Below, in pieces: positions 8,333-16,129 of a DNA stretch of 64,000 nt. Source of the DNA: Conyzicola nivalis_A. Its GTDB lineage: Bacteria; Actinomycetota; Actinomycetes; Actinomycetales; Microbacteriaceae. The stretch spans positions 1,674,001-1,738,000 of the forward strand of contig NZ_JBEPSJ010000001.1 in NCBI RefSeq assembly GCF_040548875.1. Reading direction: 5' to 3'. The notes beneath the pieces were generated by a model. That model did no database searches. It saw only the letters and a program-made list of their open reading frames with translations, and was not told the origin of the DNA. The stretch's first letter is position 1. Every line of letters begins with the position of its first letter. The position numbers and the translations under genes were made by a program.

Positions 8333-9367
8333 TCACTCCCCCTGGGGCATCGGGTCGGTGGTCAGGTGCGGCGCGATGTCGCGCGGGTCCATAGTGCCGG
8401 CGAGCACCTCTGCCACCTGGCTGACGATCGGCATCTCGACGCCCTTGGATAGCGCGAGCTCGAGGATCGGCGCGACCGACGACAGGCCCTCTGCCGTCTG
8501 GTTCATCTGCTTGACGACGTCGCTGAACGTGTAGCCCTGCCCGAGCAGCCGGCCCGCGGTGTTGTTGCGCGAGAGCGACGACTCGCAGGTGGCGATGAGG
8601 TCGCCGAGCCCGGCGAGGCCGGCGAGCGTCTCGGCGCGCCCGCCGAACGCGACGGCGAAGTCGGTCATCTCGACGAGGCCGCGGGTGATGATGGACGCCT
8701 TGGTGTTCTCGCCATAGCCGACGCCGTCGACGATGCCGATGGCCACGGCGATGAGGTTCTTGAGCACTCCGCCGAACTCGGTGCCGATCACGTCGGTGTT
8801 CACGAACGAGCGGAAGTACGGGTTCGTCGCGGTCATGGCGACGAGAGTCGCGGTCGCGAGGTTCGCCGACGACACGACGGCGGCGGTCGGCTGCTCCTTG
8901 GCGATCTCGAGTGCGAGGTTGGGCCCGGAGACGACGGCGACCCGGTCGTCGCCGATGCCGAGCTCCTGCTCGATGACCTCGCTCATGCGGTAGCCGGTGC
9001 CCTTCTCGACACCCTTCATGAGCGACACCACGATCGCGTCGTGGGGCACGAGGTCGCGCACCGCCTTGAGGTTGTCGCGGAGCGTCTGGCTCGGCACCGA
9101 GAGGAAGACCTGCTCCGCGCCATCCAGAACCTTTTCCAGACTCGAGGAGCCTCGGATGCTGCGGGGCAGGTTGATCCCGGGAAGGTAGTCGCTGTTGCGC
9201 TTCGACTCGGTGATCTCGCGGGCCAGTTCGGGGCGGCGCGCCCATAGGGCGACGTCGGCCCCGCCGTCGGCGAGGATCTTCGAGAAGGTGGTGCCCCACG
9301 AGCCCGCGCCGAGGACTGCGACCTTGCGCGCCTTCGCGTCGAGCGTGAGGTGGTCGCTACTGTTCAA
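8333..9367 (-). CDS. gpsA: Glycerol-3-phosphate dehydrogenase [NAD(P)+] GpsA
   Basis: Reduces dihydroxyacetone phosphate to sn-glycerol-3-phosphate for phospholipid synthesis in the cytoplasm. It has 344 residues. Motifs are the Rossmann loop VAVLGAGSWGTTFSKILAD, VVSLMKGVEKGT, VVSGPNLALEI, the catalytic-lysine region GGVLKNLIAVAIGI, and AGLGDLIATC. The start is taken as TTG at 9367, which overlaps the plsC stop by about ten bases; no ATG exists before the Rossmann motif. It is directly upstream of the hydrolase gene and follows plsC, so two consecutive steps of phospholipid synthesis are encoded together. Confidence 0.95.
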   Translation of the reverse strand: MNSSDHLTLDAKARKVAVLGAGSWGTTFSKILADGGADVALWARRPELAREITESKRNSDYLPGINLPRSIRGSSSLEKVLDGAEQVFLSVPSQTLRDNLKAVRDLVPHDAIVVSLMKGVEKGTGYRMSEVIEQELGIGDDRVAVVSGPNLALEIAKEQPTAAVVSSANLATATLVAMTATNPYFRSFVNTDVIGTEFGGVLKNLIAVAIGIVDGVGYGENTKASIITRGLVEMTDFAVAFGGRAETLAGLAGLGDLIATCESSLSRNNTAGRLLGQGYTFSDVVKQMNQTAEGLSSVAPILELALSKGVEMPIVSQVAEVLAGTMDPRDIAPHLTTDPMPQGE

Positions 9368-10106
9368 AACGTCCGGTGTCCTTCTGGTTGTGTTTGGCCG
9401 GATCCCAGCGCTCGGCGGGGGCGGTCTGCCCGCGGAGCTCCTCGAAGATCGCGGTGATCGCGTCCATGACGACGTCGGTCGCCTCGGTGAGCGTAGCGGA
9501 ATCCAGCTTGCGGCCGGCGAAGGCGGAGAGGTCGACGGCCGGGCCGAAGCGCACGTCGATGGTCTTGCGGGGGAAGACGCTGATCTTCTTCCCGTACCGC
9601 GGCATCAGCAGCTGAGTGCCCCAGTGGGCGACGGGGATCACGGGGATGCCCTGCTCGAGGGCGGTGCGCACGGCACCGCTCTTGCCGCGCATCGGCCAGA
9701 GGTCGGGGTCGCGGGTGAGCGTGCCCTCCGGGTAGATGACGACCGCGAGGCCCTGGTCGGCGATCTGCCTGGCTGCGGCGAGCGGGTCGCTGCCGCGGGA
9801 GCCGGCCCGCTCGACCGGGATCTGCCCCGAGGCGTGCAGCAGCCTGCCCACCACGGGAATCTTGAACAGCGACGCCTTGGCCATGTATCGCGGCATCCGC
9901 CCGATCTTCCACATGGCGACGCCGACCACCAGGGGGTCGATCTCGCTGTAGTGGTTGGGGGCGAGCACGAACGCGCCGGTGCGCGGAACGTTCTCGACCC
10001 CGCTCAGCCGGAGCTTCGCCATGAGGTTCATCGGCGGCACGGCGATAGCGGCCAGAAGCCGGAAGATCGGTGTCTTCTCCGACCCCGGCCCGCGATCATC
10101 GGTCAC
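9357..10106 (-). CDS. plsC: 1-acyl-sn-glycerol-3-phosphate acyltransferase (PlsC family)
   Basis: Membrane-associated acyltransferase expected to convert lysophosphatidic acid to phosphatidic acid; 249 residues from the chosen start. The catalytic HX4D motif is NHYSEIDP, the substrate-binding motif is VIYPEGTLTRD, and block IV-like VIPVAHWG is present. GTG at 10104-10106 is used as start, just after the murA stop. The frame is open 12 codons further to a TTG that would overlap murA. Neighbours are murA upstream and gpsA downstream. Acyl preference is not readable. Confidence 0.9.
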   Translation of the reverse strand: MTDDRGPGSEKTPIFRLLAAIAVPPMNLMAKLRLSGVENVPRTGAFVLAPNHYSEIDPLVVGVAMWKIGRMPRYMAKASLFKIPVVGRLLHASGQIPVERAGSRGSDPLAAARQIADQGLAVVIYPEGTLTRDPDLWPMRGKSGAVRTALEQGIPVIPVAHWGTQLLMPRYGKKISVFPRKTIDVRFGPAVDLSAFAGRKLDSATLTEATDVVMDAITAIFEELRGQTAPAERWDPAKHNQKDTGRFEQ

Positions 10107-10113
10107 TGGAGGC

Positions 10114-11481
10114 TTAGCCTTCGTAGACGAAGTCGGCCCCAAGCGCGCGCAGCTTGTCGATGAAGTGCTCGTAGCCGCGGCTGATGATGCCCACGTTGCT
10201 GATGGTCGACTGGCCCTCGGCGGTGAGCGCTGCGATGAGGTGGCTGAATCCGCCGCGCAGGTCGGGAACGCGGATGTCGGCTCCGTGCAGCTTCGTCGGA
10301 CCGGTGATCACGGCCGCCTGCTCGAGCGGGCGACGGGGCACGCGGCGCGTGACCGACTCGAGGCCGTCTTTGTGCACGACGATGTCGGCGCCCATCTCGA
10401 TGAGCGCGTCGGTGAATCCGAAGCGGTTCTCGTAGACGGTCTCGTGGACGACGGAGATGCCCTGCGCCTTGGTGAGGGCGACGATGAGGGGCTGCTGCCA
10501 GTCGGTCATGAATCCGGGGTGCACGTCGGTCTCTACGACGACGGGCTTGAGCTCGCCACCGGGGTGGTAGAAGCGGATGCCGTCTTCGTGGATGTCGAAC
10601 GCGCCGCCGACCTTGCGGAAGATGTTGAGGAAGTTCATCAGCTCGGCCTGCTTGGCGCCGCCGACGAAGATGTCGCCCTCGGTGGCCAACGCGGCGGAGG
10701 CCCAGCTGGCTGCCTCGTTGCGGTCGAAGAGGGCGCGGTGGTTGTAGCCCTCGAGCTTGTCGACGCCCTCGATGAAGATCACGCGGTTGGGCTCGACGTT
10801 GATGATCGCGCCCATCTTCTGCAGGATCGCGATGAGGTCCATGATCTCGGGCTCGATGGCGGCGTTCTTGAGCTCGGTGACGCCCTTCGCGCGCACGGCG
10901 GTGAGCAGCACCTGCTCGGTCGCGCCGACGCTCGGGTACGGGAGTTCGATCTCGGCGCCGCTGAGGCCGTTGGGCGCGGTGAGGCGGATGCCCTCGTAGC
11001 TCTTGTCGACGACGGCACCGAAGGCGCGCAGGGCGTCGAGGTGGAAGTCGATGGGGCGGTCGCCGATGCGGCAGCCGCCGAGGTCGGGGATGAGCGCTTC
11101 GCCGAGACGGTGCAGCAGCGGGCCGCAGAACAGGATGGGGATGCGGCTGGACCCTGCGAGAGCGTCGATCTTGGAGAAGTGCGCCTTCTCGACATTGCTC
11201 GGGTCGAACGTCAGCTCGCCCTCCGCGGTCGTGGTGACCGAGACGCCGTAGGCCTCGAGCATTCCGGTGACGACGCCGACATCGCTGATGTCGGGAACGT
11301 CGCGTAGAACCGACGGGCTCTCGGCGAGGAGGGCGGCGACCATGGCCTTCGTCGCGAGGTTCTTGGCCCCGCGTACTTCGATGCGACCACGCAGCGGCTT
11401 TCCGCCATTGATCACGATCTTGTCGGACTTCAATCCGACCCTCTCACCAGCCTTGTGGGCATCTTGCACAAGAGAATTCAT
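10114..11481 (-). CDS. murA: UDP-N-acetylglucosamine 1-carboxyvinyltransferase MurA
   Basis: First committed step of peptidoglycan synthesis: transfers enolpyruvate from PEP to UDP-GlcNAc. It has 455 residues. The N-terminus carries KIVINGGKPLRGRIEVRGAKN. The loop LGGCRIGDRPIDFH keeps the cysteine that in E. coli is Cys115, the fosfomycin target. The middle and C-terminal halves follow the two-domain MurA pattern up to ISRGYEHFIDKLRALGA. ATG at 11481 lies 52 bp after leuD. A short inverted repeat with TCGCGAG/CTCGCGA arms sits in that gap and may be a promoter or weak terminator. Confidence 0.96.
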   Translation of the reverse strand: MNSLVQDAHKAGERVGLKSDKIVINGGKPLRGRIEVRGAKNLATKAMVAALLAESPSVLRDVPDISDVGVVTGMLEAYGVSVTTTAEGELTFDPSNVEKAHFSKIDALAGSSRIPILFCGPLLHRLGEALIPDLGGCRIGDRPIDFHLDALRAFGAVVDKSYEGIRLTAPNGLSGAEIELPYPSVGATEQVLLTAVRAKGVTELKNAAIEPEIMDLIAILQKMGAIINVEPNRVIFIEGVDKLEGYNHRALFDRNEAASWASAALATEGDIFVGGAKQAELMNFLNIFRKVGGAFDIHEDGIRFYHPGGELKPVVVETDVHPGFMTDWQQPLIVALTKAQGISVVHETVYENRFGFTDALIEMGADIVVHKDGLESVTRRVPRRPLEQAAVITGPTKLHGADIRVPDLRGGFSHLIAALTAEGQSTISNVGIISRGYEHFIDKLRALGADFVYEG

Positions 11482-11533
11482 TCACACACCTTCACTGCTT
11501 ATTCGCGAGCGTTTGTCGTCTCGCGAGCTTTGA

Positions 11534-12145
11534 CTATTTAGCGGGGAGGGTCTGTGGTCGCCAGCTTTCGCGGCGAGCTTCGAACTCCGTTATTTGCGCT
11601 TCATCACGCAGTGTTAACCCGATGTCATCCAAGCCTTCGAGCAAGCGCCACCTAGTGTAGTCATCGATCTCGAAAGGAACGGTGAGAGTACCGACTCGCA
11701 CCTGACGTGCAACCAGATCGACGGCGATCTCTATTCCCGGCGTCGCGTCGATGAGGGCCCAGATCTTCTCGATCTCAGACTCGTCGATCTGAGCGGCCAG
11801 CAGGCCCTGCTTTCCGGAGTTGCCCCGGAAGATGTCGCCGAAGCGCGGGCTGATGACGGCCTGGAAGCCGTAGTCGCGCAGCGCCCACACGGCGTGCTCG
11901 CGGCTGGATCCGGTGCCGAAGTCGGGACCGGCGACGAGGATGCGCGCCCCGGTTCCGGGCTCGGCTGCGAAGGGCGCGACGTTGAGGACGAACTCCGGGT
12001 CTTGCCGCCACTGGTAGAACAGGGCGTCGTCGAAGCCGGTCTTGGTCACGCGCTTGAGGAACTGCGCAGGGATGATCTGGTCGGTGTCGACGTTGGAGCG
12101 CTTGAGCGGCACGCCGATGCCGGTGACGGTCGTGATCTTGTCCAT
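11534..12145 (-). CDS. leuD: 3-isopropylmalate dehydratase small subunit LeuD
   Basis: Small subunit of isopropylmalate isomerase in leucine biosynthesis; 203 residues. Motifs are GVPLKRSNVDTDQIIPAQFL, ILVAGPDFGTGSSREHAVWAL and RFGDIFRGNSGKQGLL. Its ATG overlaps the leuC stop (TAATG), so the two subunits are translationally coupled, which is usual for an equimolar complex. Regulation is probably set upstream of leuC by the leader peptide at 13708-13755. Confidence 0.97.
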   Translation of the reverse strand: MDKITTVTGIGVPLKRSNVDTDQIIPAQFLKRVTKTGFDDALFYQWRQDPEFVLNVAPFAAEPGTGARILVAGPDFGTGSSREHAVWALRDYGFQAVISPRFGDIFRGNSGKQGLLAAQIDESEIEKIWALIDATPGIEIAVDLVARQVRVGTLTVPFEIDDYTRWRLLEGLDDIGLTLRDEAQITEFEARRESWRPQTLPAK

Positions 12146-13638
12146 TACGCGTTCACCCCTTCGGTGGTCTCGGTCGCTGAGCCTGTCGAAGCGTCGATGT
12201 CTGCGCCTGTGCCTGTCGAAGCGTCGATGTCCCACGGCGACGACAGTGTGCCGCGGATCGCGGTCGCGGCGGCGACGAGCGGCGACACCAGGTGGGTGCG
12301 CCCGCCCTTGCCCTGGCGGCCCTCGAAGTTGCGGTTCGAGGTCGACGCGCAGCGCTCCCCCGGTGCCAGCTGGTCGGGGTTCATGCCGAGGCACATGGAG
12401 CAGCCGGCGAAACGCCATTCCGCGCCGAAGTCCTTGACGATCTGGTCGATGCCCTCTGCCTCGGCCTCGATGCGCACTCGGGCGCTCCCCGGCACGACCA
12501 TGACGCGCACGCCGTCGGCCTTCTTCTTGCCCTTGATGATGGACGCGAAGGCGCGCAGGTCTTCGATGCGGCTGTTCGTGCACGAACCCATGAACACGGC
12601 GTCGACGTGGATGTCCTTCATCGGAGTGCCCGCGGCTATGTCCATGTACTCGAGCGCGCGCTCGGCGGCCGAGCGCTCGTTCGGGTCGGCGATGTCGGCC
12701 GGGTCGGGCACGGGTTCGCTCAGCGAGACGCCCTGTCCTGGGTTCGTGCCCCAGGTGACGAACGGCTCCAGCTCGTTGGCGTCGAGGAACACCTCGGCGT
12801 CGAACACGGCGTCGTCGTCGGTGGCCAGCGTGTCCCAGTACGCGACTGCGTCGTCCCAGTCTTGGCCGGTCGGCGCGTGCGGGCGACCCTTCAGGTAGTC
12901 GTAGGTGGTCTGGTCGGGTGCGACCATGCCCGCGCGGGCTCCGGCCTCGATCGACATGTTGCAGATCGTCATGCGGCCCTCCATGGAGAGCGAGCGGATG
13001 GCGCTACCGCGGTACTCGAGCACGTAGCCTTGCCCGCCGCCGGTTCCGATCTTCGCGATGACGGCGAGGATGATGTCCTTCGCGGTCACGCCGGGGCGCA
13101 GCTCGCCCTCGACCGTGATCGCCATGGTCTTGAACGCCTTCAGCGGCAGGGTCTGCGTGGCGAGAACGTGCTCGACCTCGCTCGTTCCGATGCCGAAGGC
13201 CATCGCGCCGAACGCGCCGTGCGTCGACGTGTGGCTGTCGCCGCAGACGACGGTGATGCCCGGCATCGTGAGGCCGAGCTGCGGGCCGACGACGTGCACG
13301 ATGCCCTGTTCGATGTCGCCGAGCGAGTGGAGCCGAACGCCGAACTCTGCAGCGTTGTTACGCAGCGTCTGGATCTGCGTGCGGCTCGTCAGGTCGGCGA
13401 TCGGCTTGTCGATCGCGAGCGTCGGCGTGTTGTGGTCTTCCGTGGCGATCGTCAGGTCGAGTCGGCGAACGGGGCGCCCCGCGAGACGCAGGCCGTCGAA
13501 GGCCTGCGGGCTGGTGACCTCGTGCAGCAGGTGCAGGTCGATGTAGATGAGGTCGGGGGAGCCGTTTTCGCCTTTGACGACGAGATGGTCGTCCCAGACC
13601 TTCTGTGCCAGCGTGCGAGGGGCAGAAGTGCTTGTCAT
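12145..13638 (-). CDS. leuC: 3-isopropylmalate dehydratase large subunit LeuC
   Basis: 4Fe-4S aconitase-family large subunit of isopropylmalate isomerase; 497 residues. Motifs are QKVWDDHLV, VVCGDSHTSTHGAFG, MGSCTNSRIEDLR and the CSMCLGMN cluster ligands. ATG at 13638 was chosen because the sequence MTSTSAPRTLAQKV matches the family start and AAGGA lies about 11 nt upstream. The last ~25 residues (after SSPWDIDAS) are unusual: they encode two copies of an ASTG-rich unit produced by the dispersed GCTTCGACAGGC-type repeat that also expands the FHA genes nearby. Normal LeuC ends before this tail. Confidence 0.96.
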   Translation of the reverse strand: MTSTSAPRTLAQKVWDDHLVVKGENGSPDLIYIDLHLLHEVTSPQAFDGLRLAGRPVRRLDLTIATEDHNTPTLAIDKPIADLTSRTQIQTLRNNAAEFGVRLHSLGDIEQGIVHVVGPQLGLTMPGITVVCGDSHTSTHGAFGAMAFGIGTSEVEHVLATQTLPLKAFKTMAITVEGELRPGVTAKDIILAVIAKIGTGGGQGYVLEYRGSAIRSLSMEGRMTICNMSIEAGARAGMVAPDQTTYDYLKGRPHAPTGQDWDDAVAYWDTLATDDDAVFDAEVFLDANELEPFVTWGTNPGQGVSLSEPVPDPADIADPNERSAAERALEYMDIAAGTPMKDIHVDAVFMGSCTNSRIEDLRAFASIIKGKKKADGVRVMVVPGSARVRIEAEAEGIDQIVKDFGAEWRFAGCSMCLGMNPDQLAPGERCASTSNRNFEGRQGKGGRTHLVSPLVAAATAIRGTLSSPWDIDASTGTGADIDASTGSATETTEGVNA

Positions 13639-13675
13639 AAGAGCGGTCCTTCTTCTTTTCGAGTGGTCAGCCAAC

Positions 13676-13723
13676 GAAGGATCTCCGCGACGAGGAGGGC
13701 CGTATGACTAGGCCTCGTCGCGG
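13676..13723 (-). promoter_or_regulatory. leuCD leader hairpin and possible SD-sequestering sequence
   Basis: On the transcript, an 11-bp perfect stem forms between CCGCGACGAGG (13713-13723) and CCTCGTCGCGG (13685-13695), with a 17-nt loop containing the leader-peptide stop. Just after it, GATCCTTC (13676-13683) can pair with GAAGGACC (13645-13652), which contains the leuC Shine-Dalgarno. No U-run follows, so translational rather than transcriptional attenuation is the better guess. The pairing is seen in the sequence; the mechanism is inferred. Confidence 0.55.
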
Positions 13724-13755
13724 CGACGAAGGAGGAGAAGCCGCTCGAAATGCAT
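13708..13755 (-). CDS. leuCD leader peptide (15 aa, four consecutive Leu codons)
   Basis: A short ORF upstream of leuC encodes MHFERLLLLRRRDEA and then TAG. Its four adjacent leucine codons (CTT CTC CTC CTT) directly upstream of a leucine-biosynthesis gene are the classical mark of a ribosome-stalling leader peptide. When charged tRNA-Leu is scarce, a ribosome would pause there and change folding of the following RNA. It sits 70 nt before the leuC start. I see no clear Shine-Dalgarno, so it may be translated from a leaderless or near-leaderless transcript, which is common in actinobacteria. Confidence 0.7.
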   Translation of the reverse strand: MHFERLLLLRRRDEA

Positions 13756-13801
13756 CCCCCGAGAGTATCACCACACTCGTGTGGGCGTCGCTAAGGCACG
13801 C

Positions 13802-14596
13802 TCAGCCGCGTTCGACCCGCAGCACGTAGTCGCCGAGTTCCAGGTCGACGCCGGCCGCGAGCGGTGCGCGGGTTCCCGGCACGACCTCGACGACCTCGTC
13901 CTCGGACGCGACGACGTAGACGCCGTTGGTGGATCCGAGGTCGTGCACCCACAGGTCGTCGCCGTCGACCTCGAGCAGCGCGTGCGTCTTCGACACCGAC
14001 CGGGTCGAGTCGGCGACGCCGAGCAGCGTGGCCGTGGGCCAGTCGACGGATGCCGCGGGGTTGCGTCCCACGAGCACGGTGCCGTCGAGATAGATGGGGT
14101 CGCCGCCTCCCGGGAGCACGAGCCGCCAGGCCAGTCGTTGCGCAGGGGCGGCGACCGCGGTCGGGGCGGTGGGCGGGGCCGGCGCTTCGACAGGCTCGGC
14201 GACCGGAACGGACTCGGCAGTCGGGGCGGGCGCTTCGACAGGCTCAGCGACCGGGGTTGGCTTAGCGACCGGGGCGGGCACTTCGACAGGCTCAGCGACC
14301 GGGGTCGGCTCGGCGACCGGGGTCCGCTCTGCGGGCTCGGGGCGGGCGGGCGCGACGATCGGCATGGCGACGGGGGCCCCGATGACCGTGGGCACGAAGA
14401 CGATCTCGGGCGCCGGTTCACGCGTCGGCGGAGTGCGCGCGGGGATCTTGAACGTGCCGGAGTCGAGCGCGATGCCCGGGGGCAGCGAGATGAAGTCCTC
14501 TTCGGGTGGCGTCGCGGCCGGGATCGGGGCAGACTCGGCGGCCGCCGCTGCGCCCGGCGGCGGCATCGCGATGAAGTCTCTGTCGTCCGTGCTCAC
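13802..14596 (-). CDS. FHA domain protein with repeat-expanded Pro/Val/Ala/Glu linker
   Basis: 264 residues, cytoplasmic, no membrane segment. The C-terminal ~95 residues are an FHA phosphothreonine-binding domain with the key motifs present: VLVGRNP, SVSKTHALLEV and DLGSTNGVYV. The N-terminal part is low-complexity. Residues about 85-145 are built from units like PVAEPVEAPAP, created by copies of the dispersed GCTGAGCCTGTCGAAGC-type repeat (about 14187-14305). Start is GTG at 14596. It lies downstream of the two GPP34 genes after a 148-bp gap containing an inverted repeat. It is probably a reader of Ser/Thr-kinase phosphorylation; its partner is unknown. Confidence 0.85.
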   Translation of the reverse strand: MSTDDRDFIAMPPPGAAAAAESAPIPAATPPEEDFISLPPGIALDSGTFKIPARTPPTREPAPEIVFVPTVIGAPVAMPIVAPARPEPAERTPVAEPTPVAEPVEVPAPVAKPTPVAEPVEAPAPTAESVPVAEPVEAPAPPTAPTAVAAPAQRLAWRLVLPGGGDPIYLDGTVLVGRNPAASVDWPTATLLGVADSTRSVSKTHALLEVDGDDLWVHDLGSTNGVYVVASEDEVVEVVPGTRAPLAAGVDLELGDYVLRVERG

Positions 14597-14640
14597 CCGA
14601 GCAATGCTAACGGTTTACGATCCGTTTCCTCTTCCGCGGG

Positions 14641-14689
14641 AGTGCATTTATGCCCCGTTTGCACGGCGAAAAGGGTACACAAGTGCACT
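14641..14689. promoter_or_regulatory. Imperfect inverted repeat upstream of the FHA gene
   Basis: Arms AGTGCATTTATG.CCCC (14641-14656) and its near-complement ending AGTGCACT (14673-14689) face each other across a 16-nt loop. The motif TGCA(C) recurs three times in 50 bp. The site is 45-95 bp upstream of the FHA start codon and downstream of the GPP34 stop, so it could be an operator for the FHA gene or a terminator for the upstream unit. No U-run is seen on either strand. Confidence 0.4.
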
Positions 14690-14744
14690 CTCGTGGCGGC
14701 CGTGTAGCACGCCGAGCGCGACTGGCCAGCCGAGCCGGTGCTCC

Positions 14745-15470
14745 TCAATGTCCGCCGCCCGAGTGGGCGGCTCTCAGTGCGGAGAGAACGCCCGCGACGT
14801 CGTCGCCCGAGCCACCGAGCTGCGTATCCGCCGCTGGTCTGCGTCTGGCGGCCAGGTTCACAATCCGCGATTGGAAGGCGTTGCGTTCGGCCGGGCCGGT
14901 CAGCGGACCGAAGTAGGCCCAGATATTGGAGTCGTGGATGACCGCAGCCATGAGGCACTCACGATCCGTCGGCTCCTTCGCCCGGTAGTAGACCGCCTCG
15001 AACCGATCCCGGATCGCGTTGTCGAGTTCGACATCGACCGGCTCGAACCGGTAATCGCGCGTGAAAGGTCCGAAGCTCGTGGTGCGTTCGACGACGAGGC
15101 CGCGCTCCACGAGCCCGTCGGTGACCGCGCGCATCGTGTTTCCGTCGAGCAGCCACCAGGAGAGCGCTTTGTCTGAGCGTCTTCCACTGGCTATCTCGGC
15201 CAACAGGCCGTCGGCTGCGTCGTCGCCCGTAAGTTCGCTCGACAGGGCACGCAGACCGAACGTCGTGAGCACCGGCGACGTCGCCTTCCGGGCAACGAGG
15301 CCGACCCGGCCGAGCTCGACCAGCTCGATGATCAGCGACGCACGGAACATCGCCATCAGCGATCCGCTCGGATCGGCCGATCGGGACTGTCGCTTCCTAG
15401 TGTCCCGGCGGAACGACAAGATCACCAGTTCTTCGGTGAGGGTCAGCCGCTGGCCGCTCGGCGCGGTCAC
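14745..15470 (-). CDS. GPP34 (GOLPH3-like) family protein, copy 1
   Basis: 241 residues, GPP34/GOLPH3-type fold as judged by the opening LTLTEELVILSF and the later pattern VELGRVGLVARK, LVERGLVVERT and AAVIHDSNIWAYFG. In eukaryotes GOLPH3 binds phosphatidylinositol-4-phosphate; the bacterial members are common in actinobacteria and have no settled function, but a membrane-lipid role is often supposed. Its GTG overlaps the stop of the second GPP34 gene (GTGA), making it the last gene of the Ig-MoxR-DUF58 unit. No membrane segment is seen. Family assignment is good, function open. Confidence 0.75.
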   Translation of the reverse strand: MTAPSGQRLTLTEELVILSFRRDTRKRQSRSADPSGSLMAMFRASLIIELVELGRVGLVARKATSPVLTTFGLRALSSELTGDDAADGLLAEIASGRRSDKALSWWLLDGNTMRAVTDGLVERGLVVERTTSFGPFTRDYRFEPVDVELDNAIRDRFEAVYYRAKEPTDRECLMAAVIHDSNIWAYFGPLTGPAERNAFQSRIVNLAARRRPAADTQLGGSGDDVAGVLSALRAAHSGGGH

Positions 15471-16129
15471 TGGGATTCCGCCAGGTAGCCCTCGGCCGCG
15501 AGGATCCTGCCCATGGTGGCAGCGGTGTTCGGCGGATACCAGTCGCGCGTGATCCGGCTGCCTATCGGTCCGGTCTCGCCGCGGTAGAGGTTCCCCGAGC
15601 TGCGCAGCAGGTCGACGACGGCGCCGAGTCGCGGGTCGGCCACCGTGTCGGGGAGCGTTCTCGCACGCTTAAGTACCGCGCGCCGAGCCTCCACCGCTTC
15701 GAGGTCGACGATCTCGAGGTGGCTCCCTCGACGCTCGGGCTTGCCGACCGTGCGGGTGAGGCCACGGGCCTCGAGCGCCGCGTGCAGCTGCACGGTGACG
15801 TCGAGTCGAGTCGCGAGGATCGCGCGGTGCGTCTGCCAGGGGCGGCCACGTTTGACGATCGCCCGCATGGCCGAGTCGAGGATCGGATTGCCGGTCGGCG
15901 TTGCGTCGGTTACCGTGACCAGTCCCATCTCGTCGACGAAGAACCCTTTCTTCGCCACCGAGGAGATGCGCCCGAGCAGGGTCAGTTCGATGAACGCCCC
16001 GGCGACCGGCACAACCGTGTTGAAGTCGAGCCGGCCGGGATCATGGTTCAGCATCAGCTGCACGTCTTCGGCAATTGTCGTCGTCGTCGCATCGCGGTCG
16101 GCCGCCGGCTGTGCGGGCGCGGTGGTCAC
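15467..16129 (-). CDS. GPP34-like protein, copy 2
   Basis: 220 residues. It resembles its downstream neighbour in layout: a short N-terminal extension, then IAEDVQLMLNHDPG, AFIELTLLGRISSVAKKGFF, LHAALEARGLTRTV and VVDLLRSSGNLYR, which map onto the GPP34 helical pattern. The two tandem copies are strongly diverged. GTG at 16127-16129 overlaps the stop of the transglutaminase-like gene (GTGA), so it is translationally coupled to it. Coupling to MoxR/DUF58 genes suggests a role at the membrane with that complex. Assignment is weaker than for copy 1 because the opening motif is less typical. Confidence 0.65.
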   Translation of the reverse strand: MTTAPAQPAADRDATTTTIAEDVQLMLNHDPGRLDFNTVVPVAGAFIELTLLGRISSVAKKGFFVDEMGLVTVTDATPTGNPILDSAMRAIVKRGRPWQTHRAILATRLDVTVQLHAALEARGLTRTVGKPERRGSHLEIVDLEAVEARRAVLKRARTLPDTVADPRLGAVVDLLRSSGNLYRGETGPIGSRITRDWYPPNTAATMGRILAAEGYLAESQ

